From Clostridiaceae bacterium (GTDB lineage: Bacteria; Bacillota; Clostridia; Acetivibrionales; DUMC01), in NCBI GenBank assembly GCA_012840075.1, contig DUMC01000171.1, forward strand, positions 1-38,952: 38,952 nucleotides of DNA. Direction: 5' to 3'. Below the pieces are notes generated by a model that worked only from the letters and a program-made list of their open reading frames with translations, made no database searches and had not been told where the DNA came from. Made by a program: the position numbers and the translations under genes. Below, piece after piece: positions 33,381 to 38,952 of the stretch; position 1 is the first letter of the stretch, and each line of letters opens with the position of its first letter.

Positions 33381-35693
33381 TTAATTTTCAAAACTTACTT
33401 CATTTTCAACCATAACTGAGTCCACTGATGCTTTTGAATTATATAATTCCCTATATTGACCGGGTGTAATTCCTTCACTGATTTTAAATTTACGAATAAA
33501 ATTTGATACATCATTGTAGCCAATTTTACTAACTATATCTTTAATTTTTAGATCCGTTTTTGCCAGAAGTTGTTTTGCTTCATTTATCCTAAGAAATGAT
33601 ACATATTCTACAAAGTTCAATCCGGTATATTTTTTAAATTCCCTGCTCAGATGAAAGGGTGATACGTTAAAAATATCAGCAACCTGATCAAGATTTAAAT
33701 TAGAATCCCAAAAATTGCGTTCAATATATTCTTTAACATTTTTCATTATATCCGTACTTTGTTTTTGGTCTCCTGTCTTTACATAAATGCAGGCATTAAC
33801 AATTATATCTGACAACATTGCTATTAATTTAGGTGATGAAACATAAGATACCAGGGGCTCAACTAATATGTCAATTTTGTTTTCTTTCCAAAAACCAATT
33901 TGTACAAGAATGTCAGCAATGTCGCTAATTAGTTTTATCAGTTTAAATTTAACCATTGTCGTTGTTCTTGTTTTATTGGTAATTTCATCAACAATTGCAT
34001 TAAGACTCTCCAGGGCGGTATTCTTATTCCCTTTTTTTATGCTTTGTATAAGGTACTGTTCTTTTTGTTGTACGGAAGTTGAACTGTCCGATTCACTATC
34101 TGCCACTTCATCAAAAAACAGTGTTCTATTAGGTATGTCACCATATTTTTCGATCATTGAAGAAGCTTCTATATAGGATTTGTTTATGTTAAATATATCA
34201 TTATATGCTTTACCCACAAATATGGTACCCTCTAATCCGAACTTATGTAATAATATTTCATGAATTGTTGATGCTAAGCGTTCTTGAAAAATACGCAAAT
34301 CCGTGCCAGGTCCTAAAGATGCTACAATAGTAATATAAGATGAATTTTCTATGCACAGGGCAAATACGGATCCAGGATGCCAAACTATGTTTTGTTGAAT
34401 TGTTCGAACTATATCCTGACGGACATTATGGCTAACACCCCGCGGTAAAAAAAGACACATTACATTATAATAAGGTCCCGGAAGATTAACCTGGGAAGCT
34501 ATTAACAAATCATCAAGATTTTTTACATTACATTTATTAATATCCCCATTTATAATCATGCAAAGTAACTGTTCACGTACAATTTTAATTACATCTTGCA
34601 CATAATATCCTATTCTTCGATTTTCATTAATTGCATTTAATAATGCATCTTGTATGCTTTCTAATTCATTATATTTTTTGTTCGCACTATTTACCTTGTA
34701 TTTTTCTATTGCTTTATTAATTCTATATATCGGCATGTATGTTCTTACCGCAAAAAATAAAACCATGGCAATTCCCGCTGTTCCTACAATTAATGCTATT
34801 TTTTTCATAACCACTTGTTTTACTGCAATTAATAGCTCAAACTCCGTTTTAGGTATTACAGTAACAACCTGAAAATCTTTATTGCGTCCTGCACCATTGA
34901 ATACCAGGTACTCTGAATTTGAAGATCTAATTTTATAAACATCTTCGAATTTTATAGGTCTCTCTTCATCTCCGGAATTATTCTTATACGAATATATTAA
35001 TCGTCCTCCATTGTTGAAAATATATACTGATCCCCTCAGATCACCAATGATGTCCGATGAAATATTGTCTATATTACTGCCATTTATACAAAAGAAGGCA
35101 GTCATATACCAATTATTCAATGAAAAGTATATAGGATTTATATAAATAAGGTCGCCGGTTTCCTTTTCATTTAATTTATTAGTAATTGGTACCAGCACGG
35201 GACTGTTTATTTCCTTAATATATTCAACATAATTCGGAGCATCGTTTTCATCGCTTAAAGGCAAGTAAGTTTCTAATATGTTAATCGTCTGGGTTCCATT
35301 TGAAGAATAAACAAGATTGCTGGTAATACCGGGAAAATAAACTATTATATCATTATAAATATGATTCGAACTTTTTGATACAAAGCTTTTTATCGTTCTG
35401 ATACATTCATTACTACCTTCAACATTTCTTTCCATTATATTTGGAATAATCGATGGATTAAATGCCAGGCTGTATGAAATACTATCAGCTTCTTTCAATG
35501 TATTTTCGAGTAAAGAACATAAACGGGATATATTTTCAGATGTTATTCTCTCCTGTTCGGCATAGATCATAGCTGCATTAACATTAAATATTAAATATGT
35601 TACCAGTAAAAAAGGTATTAAAAAAACGGCTAAGTAAAACAAAAGAAAACGGATAAATAAACTGGAATAATAAATATTATTTTTTCTTTTCAT
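33381..35693 (-). CDS. Membrane-anchored AraC-family transcriptional regulator
   Basis: 770 residues from the ATG at 35693, preceded by GGAAGGG; an in-frame ATG at 35738 has no ribosome site. There are two membrane helices: about 12-32 (FIRFLLFYLAVFLIPFLLVT) and about 300-320 (IALIVGTAGIAMVLFFAVRT). The ~265-residue loop between them is an extracellular sensor. A cytoplasmic linker follows, and the last 100 residues are an AraC HTH pair: NLNLDQVADIFNVSPFHLSR and LKIKDIVSKIGYNDVSNFIR, then the signature KISEGITPGQYRELY. It thus senses an extracellular sugar directly, without a kinase. It lies upstream of the LplBC operon in the same direction and probably activates it. Confidence 0.92.
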   Translation of the reverse strand: MKRKNNIYYSSLFIRFLLFYLAVFLIPFLLVTYLIFNVNAAMIYAEQERITSENISRLCSLLENTLKEADSISYSLAFNPSIIPNIMERNVEGSNECIRTIKSFVSKSSNHIYNDIIVYFPGITSNLVYSSNGTQTINILETYLPLSDENDAPNYVEYIKEINSPVLVPITNKLNEKETGDLIYINPIYFSLNNWYMTAFFCINGSNIDNISSDIIGDLRGSVYIFNNGGRLIYSYKNNSGDEERPIKFEDVYKIRSSNSEYLVFNGAGRNKDFQVVTVIPKTEFELLIAVKQVVMKKIALIVGTAGIAMVLFFAVRTYMPIYRINKAIEKYKVNSANKKYNELESIQDALLNAINENRRIGYYVQDVIKIVREQLLCMIINGDINKCNVKNLDDLLIASQVNLPGPYYNVMCLFLPRGVSHNVRQDIVRTIQQNIVWHPGSVFALCIENSSYITIVASLGPGTDLRIFQERLASTIHEILLHKFGLEGTIFVGKAYNDIFNINKSYIEASSMIEKYGDIPNRTLFFDEVADSESDSSTSVQQKEQYLIQSIKKGNKNTALESLNAIVDEITNKTRTTTMVKFKLIKLISDIADILVQIGFWKENKIDILVEPLVSYVSSPKLIAMLSDIIVNACIYVKTGDQKQSTDIMKNVKEYIERNFWDSNLNLDQVADIFNVSPFHLSREFKKYTGLNFVEYVSFLRINEAKQLLAKTDLKIKDIVSKIGYNDVSNFIRKFKISEGITPGQYRELYNSKASVDSVMVENEVSFEN

Positions 35694-35754
35694 AAAACTT
35701 GCATCCCTTCCTAAAAGCCATTCTTTAATGAAAAACATGGCAAAACCATAAAGC

Positions 35755-36090
35755 TTAGTATTCTTTACTGATTTCCGTTATTCCGTAAATCCTCTTGAAG
35801 CGCTCCAAATCTTCCGGTGTTTTTATGACCATTACCTCGGTAAAATGTCCGTCATGAATATTTTTAAATCCAGCAACTTTTTCACCCGTACAAATTGAAG
35901 CACGGATGACCGCTTTCTGGTTCTCTCGGTCAAATGGGATCGTTTTCCTTAATTGCCGTTCATAGTACGAATTTTTTCTAAAATCATGACATATTTTGAT
36001 TTTGCGCAGAACCAGAATTGCCACAAGAATTACACCACCGATGATACATAACCACCATAAAAACAGATGAAATGTGCCCATAAATTTCAT
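35755..36090 (-). CDS. Small membrane protein between UroD-like and AraC genes
   Basis: 111 residues, not recognised. One N-terminal membrane helix (LFLWWLCIIGGVILVAILVL) is followed by a cytoplasmic basic-acidic tail of about 80 residues (KTIPFDRENQKAVIRASICT, ending ERFKRIYGITEISKEY). The ATG at 36090 is three bases after the UroD-like stop, and its ribosome site GAGGAGAG lies inside the end of that gene, so the two are translationally linked. The AraC gene starts about 60 bases downstream, making a three-gene unit. Function unknown. Confidence 0.75.
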   Translation of the reverse strand: MKFMGTFHLFLWWLCIIGGVILVAILVLRKIKICHDFRKNSYYERQLRKTIPFDRENQKAVIRASICTGEKVAGFKNIHDGHFTEVMVIKTPEDLERFKRIYGITEISKEY

Positions 36091-36093
36091 GTA

Positions 36094-37143
36094 TCACTCT
36101 CCTCGCAAATTTCTCACAGTCTCGATCATAGTCAAATATAATTCCTCTGAAACGTAGTCCGGTATAGAATTGCCCGAACCTATTGCGAAACCGCATTTGT
36201 TCTTTGTATATGTAAACACATCCCTTACAATTTCTTTAACCTCTTCTTTACTCTTTCTGCATAAATTATCAGTATCTATTCCGCCAAAAAGTCCAATCCT
36301 GTCACCATATCTATCTACCCATGTCTTAAAAGGCGCTATTTGATCCTCATTTGAGTGTTTTGCATCTATACCTGCAATGTTAATGATGTCATCCATTACT
36401 TCGAATATATTTCCGCATGAATGGAGCAAAAATGGCTTGTTATAGGAATGAATAAGATCAATTAGCCTTTTATATTGCGGAATTATGTACTTTCTTATAG
36501 TATCAGGTGAAAGTAAGGTCGAACTCTTAAATCCCAAGTCGTCACCGAATCTACAAACAGCATAAATATCACTATACTTTTCTAAAAAAGATTTCCAGAT
36601 ACTATACATCATATCCCCAACTTTTTGAAATAAGCCTTCAAATAATTCGGGATCTTCATAATACATTATACATAGGTTTTCATACCCTGTAACATCCTGT
36701 ACTAACTCAAACACACCATTACCCGGTCCGCCAATAGCTTTCATTCCTTCAGGTAACATTTCACCAAGTATTTCAAAGTCTTTGTGGAATTTTTGTTCAT
36801 AGATCAAAGGAATTTCATCCCAGGGATATCTGGTAAAATCATCCATATCCTTTATTACTCCAGGAACATGCTTACCAAGTGAACCACTTCCCGGCATAGC
36901 CGGTCCGATGCATTGTTCGAATGATACCGTGTCATAGCCCATTTTTTTGAAAAAATCATTGTAGTTTTTAAAATACTCTTTTTTATCATTTTCATCGCCA
37001 TTTAACAATTCCGCAAACTTTTTATTAAGAATTCTTTCCATAAAAACATCAGAAATTATATGCTCATATAGCGGTATACGTTCAGGTATTCTATTATTTG
37101 CGGCGTCAATTATATGCTTGTAATTTGGTATAAACTCATGCAT
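36094..37143 (-). CDS. UroD-family protein, MtaA/corrinoid-methyltransferase-like
   Basis: 349 residues from the ATG at 37143, six bases after GGAGGGG; the open frame extends 57 further codons with no coding character. It has the uroporphyrinogen-decarboxylase fold: RIPERIPLYEHIISD at the N-terminus, then FGDDLGFKSSTLLSPDTIRK and the metal-binding-like stretch KPFLLHSCGNIFEVMDDIIN, with H and C as in zinc-dependent MtaA-type enzymes rather than true HemE. Family members transfer methyl groups to or from corrinoid cofactors. Its place upstream of a membrane protein and an AraC glycan regulator is unusual for haem synthesis and suggests a catabolic demethylase role (inference). Confidence 0.85.
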   Translation of the reverse strand: MHEFIPNYKHIIDAANNRIPERIPLYEHIISDVFMERILNKKFAELLNGDENDKKEYFKNYNDFFKKMGYDTVSFEQCIGPAMPGSGSLGKHVPGVIKDMDDFTRYPWDEIPLIYEQKFHKDFEILGEMLPEGMKAIGGPGNGVFELVQDVTGYENLCIMYYEDPELFEGLFQKVGDMMYSIWKSFLEKYSDIYAVCRFGDDLGFKSSTLLSPDTIRKYIIPQYKRLIDLIHSYNKPFLLHSCGNIFEVMDDIINIAGIDAKHSNEDQIAPFKTWVDRYGDRIGLFGGIDTDNLCRKSKEEVKEIVRDVFTYTKNKCGFAIGSGNSIPDYVSEELYLTMIETVRNLRGE

Positions 37144-37567
37144 ATTAACCCCTCCGTTATTTTTCGTAATATGACATATCTTTGACATATCACATATCAA
37201 CAAGATTAACGTGTGGTCCTCACATGTTCTACGCCAGTTATGTGCCCTTGGGTAAATTGATGTATTTTTCTTTTCGCATAATGTTGAATAATAACATTTT
37301 TTTATGCTACGCAACCCAATAAATATATTTTATTATAAATAGAAAGCTAATTTCAATAATATATAGGAAATATCAAGAAGTTCATCCCGGTTTTACCAAG
37401 AGACAAATCGTTTACTTTGCCCGTAACCATCCATTTAAAAATCACCACATTTATATGCCACTGCGAGGTTGTTTTTTCAAAGATCGCTATTTTTTCATTA
37501 TAGGAATGCTCCTTTAATTTGCCCAACTCCATTTGCATTCATTTTTCAAACCTGGCTTCATTTGTAT
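37144..37567. other. Intergenic region between PolX and the UroD-like gene
   Basis: 424 bases, both flanking genes on the minus strand. I find no supported gene; a 61-codon minus-strand ORF (37353-37538) lacks a ribosome site. GCATAATGTT (37276-37285) pairs with AACATT and ATGC at 37293-37307 around a five-base bulge, a possible weak terminator for PolX or an operator for the downstream operon. GATATGT is repeated near 37178-37200 just upstream of the UroD-like ribosome site. Confidence 0.45.
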
Positions 37568-38952
37568 TCATTTGCATCTAAAGCGTGGATGTTTTCTTAA
37601 TTCATCAATACCGTCTGTATTAATAATGTCCTTTTTTTCAAGCCATCCTTTTCTCGCTACATTAACGCCATATTTTATATCTTCTATGCCATCGATTGAA
37701 TGGGCATCCGGTGCAATTATGAAATTGCAGCCGGCTTCCTTGGCAGCTTTGCAGTATCTCCAATCAAGGTCAAGCCGGTATGGATTTGCATTAATTTCAA
37801 TTATTACTTTTTCTTCGGCTGCTATTTTAATTATTTCGTTCATATTTATTTTTATTGGCTCTCGTGATAACAGCAATCTCCCGGTAGGATGCCCAAGTAT
37901 TGTAACGTATTTATTTTTAATGGCTTTTATTACTCTTTGAGTCATTCTGTCTTCATCCATATTTAAGGCTGAATGTACGGAAGCAATAGTAAAATCAAAC
38001 CATGACAGCACTTCCTCATCATAATCCACGCTGCCGTCCGGAAGGATATCAAGTTCTATTCCTTTGAGAATCCTAAAGCCTAAATGTTTATACTTTTCGT
38101 TCAAACTATCTATTTCTTCATGCTGTATTTTAATATCTTCTTCACTTAATCCACCCGCATAGTATGCAGATTTGCTGTGATCGGAAATTCCCAAATACGA
38201 ATATCCTCTCTCGATGCATGCCTCAACCAGTTCTTCTATTGTGTTTATACCATCCCCATACAATGTGTGCACATGAAATACTCCCTTTATATCCTTGATC
38301 TCTACTAAGTCGGGCAGCCTGCCTTCTCTCGCTGCTTCCAATTCTCCGTTGTTTTCACGAAGTTCAGGTGGTATGTAGGCCATGCCGAAAGTCTTGAATA
38401 TCTCTTCTTCAGTTTCGCATTTTATCAGCTCTTCTCTCCTGAAAATACCATACTCATTGATTTTCAAGCCTTCTTGTTTGGCGATATGTCTTAATGTGAC
38501 GTTATGTTCTTTACTCCCTGTAAAGTGATGAAGTGCATATGGATACTCCCTGTCGTCTACAACTCTTAAGTCTGCTGCAATTCCACCTTTAAGTAAAACA
38601 GAGGATTTGGTGTCACCTTTTGAGTTAACCTGCATTACCAGGGGATGGGATACAAAAATTTTCATGACCGATTCAGCGTTATTGCTGCTTGCCACTATAT
38701 CAATGTCTTTAACGGTTTCTTTTTTTCGCCTTAAACTTCCGGCCTCACTACATCTTATTACCGTGTTGCTTTCTACGAGTGTTTTAATGATTTCTTCCGC
38801 GAGACTTTTCGCATGGGGATAATGGAACTGCTTTTCATATTTTCTAATATTCTTGATACCCTCCAAAATTTTTTGCTGAGTTTTCTCTCCAAATCCCTTA
38901 AGCTTTACAAGCCTGTTTTCAATGCAAGCATATTCTAACTCACCTATGCTCG
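37568..38952 (-). CDS. polX: DNA polymerase/3'-5' exonuclease PolX (5' end cut by the window edge)
   Basis: The frame is open to the right edge, so the ~100-residue start is missing. Visible are the HhH end SIGELEYACIENRLVKLKGF (at 38890-38950), the pol-beta-like core with CSEAGSLRRKKETVKDIDIV (G-S-x-R-R and the D-x-D metal pair), and a C-terminal PHP domain: FHVHTLYGDGINTIEELVEA, then YLGISDHSKSAYYAGGLSEE, IASVHSALNM and IAPDAHSIDGIEDIKYGVNV. The PHP histidines and aspartates are intact, so both repair polymerase and exonuclease/AP-endonuclease activities are likely. The TTG read as a start at 38866 is internal. The gene ends at 37568 with RFRCK. Confidence 0.95.
   Translation of the reverse strand, partial: SIGELEYACIENRLVKLKGFGEKTQQKILEGIKNIRKYEKQFHYPHAKSLAEEIIKTLVESNTVIRCSEAGSLRRKKETVKDIDIVASSNNAESVMKIFVSHPLVMQVNSKGDTKSSVLLKGGIAADLRVVDDREYPYALHHFTGSKEHNVTLRHIAKQEGLKINEYGIFRREELIKCETEEEIFKTFGMAYIPPELRENNGELEAAREGRLPDLVEIKDIKGVFHVHTLYGDGINTIEELVEACIERGYSYLGISDHSKSAYYAGGLSEEDIKIQHEEIDSLNEKYKHLGFRILKGIELDILPDGSVDYDEEVLSWFDFTIASVHSALNMDEDRMTQRVIKAIKNKYVTILGHPTGRLLLSREPIKINMNEIIKIAAEEKVIIEINANPYRLDLDWRYCKAAKEAGCNFIIAPDAHSIDGIEDIKYGVNVARKGWLEKKDIINTDGIDELRKHPRFRCK

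Noticed and set aside
37353-37538. 61-codon minus-strand ORF downstream of PolX
   Set aside because: No ribosome site or family resemblance; probably spacer.

Overview
The window is AT-rich, with strong AGGAGG-type ribosome sites and many TTG/GTG starts. It carries CotH and VTC relics of a spore-coat-type locus, stalk-domain secreted proteins, membrane-bound AraC regulators beside LplABC-type sugar transporters, a PolX with a PHP domain, and a Cys-type sulfatase. This points to an anaerobic, spore-forming member of the Clostridia that degrades plant or other complex glycans (inference from gene content only). I saw no tRNA, rRNA, CRISPR array or intact transposase.

Layout. 1-152: start of an LplB-type sugar ABC permease (minus strand), divergent from a sulfatase at 653-2083. 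2382-4908: a c-di-GMP signalling gene (REC-PAS-PAS-GGDEF-EAL) broken by a one-base frameshift in an A7 run. 5241-7368: a LysR regulator divergent from a two-gene CHR (chromate-type) transporter. 7369-9959: a GH78 rhamnosidase remnant, a double-flavodoxin protein and a Gfo/Idh/MocA dehydrogenase. 10067-12912: a FecBCD-like metal-chelate ABC importer, followed by a REP-like inverted repeat and a methyltransferase. 14065-17214: a histidine-kinase scrap, a large secreted stalk-domain protein and a VTC::CotH deletion relic. 17825-20150: an encapsulin operon (ferritin-like cargo, shell, and an unrecognised third protein), closed by a clear terminator. 20274-22502: a Nudix hydrolase, a GrpB-GNAT fusion, and small proteins. 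22537-25269: a two-component/ABC export locus in which a deletion has joined a histidine kinase to an FtsX permease. 25409-25682: a GNAT remnant and two hairpins. 25817-32734: a glycan operon (LplB, LplC, lipoprotein, GH106-like hydrolase), with a membrane-anchored AraC regulator (33381-35693), a small membrane protein and a UroD-like protein upstream. 37568-38952: PolX, cut by the right edge.

How it fits together. Both sugar-transporter units have 21-bp-phased direct repeats upstream, the spacing used by AraC-family dimers, so the membrane AraC protein probably controls at least the adjacent operon. The encapsulin operon is the best candidate for interesting biology: the cargo ends in a loading-peptide-like tail, and the third gene encodes a long disordered segment containing a similar GS[LM]ID motif.

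A second theme is decay. At least six loci are scraps, frameshifted genes or deletion fusions (c-di-GMP gene, GH78, HisKA, VTC::CotH, HK::FtsX, GNAT), which suggests repeated internal deletion in this part of the chromosome.
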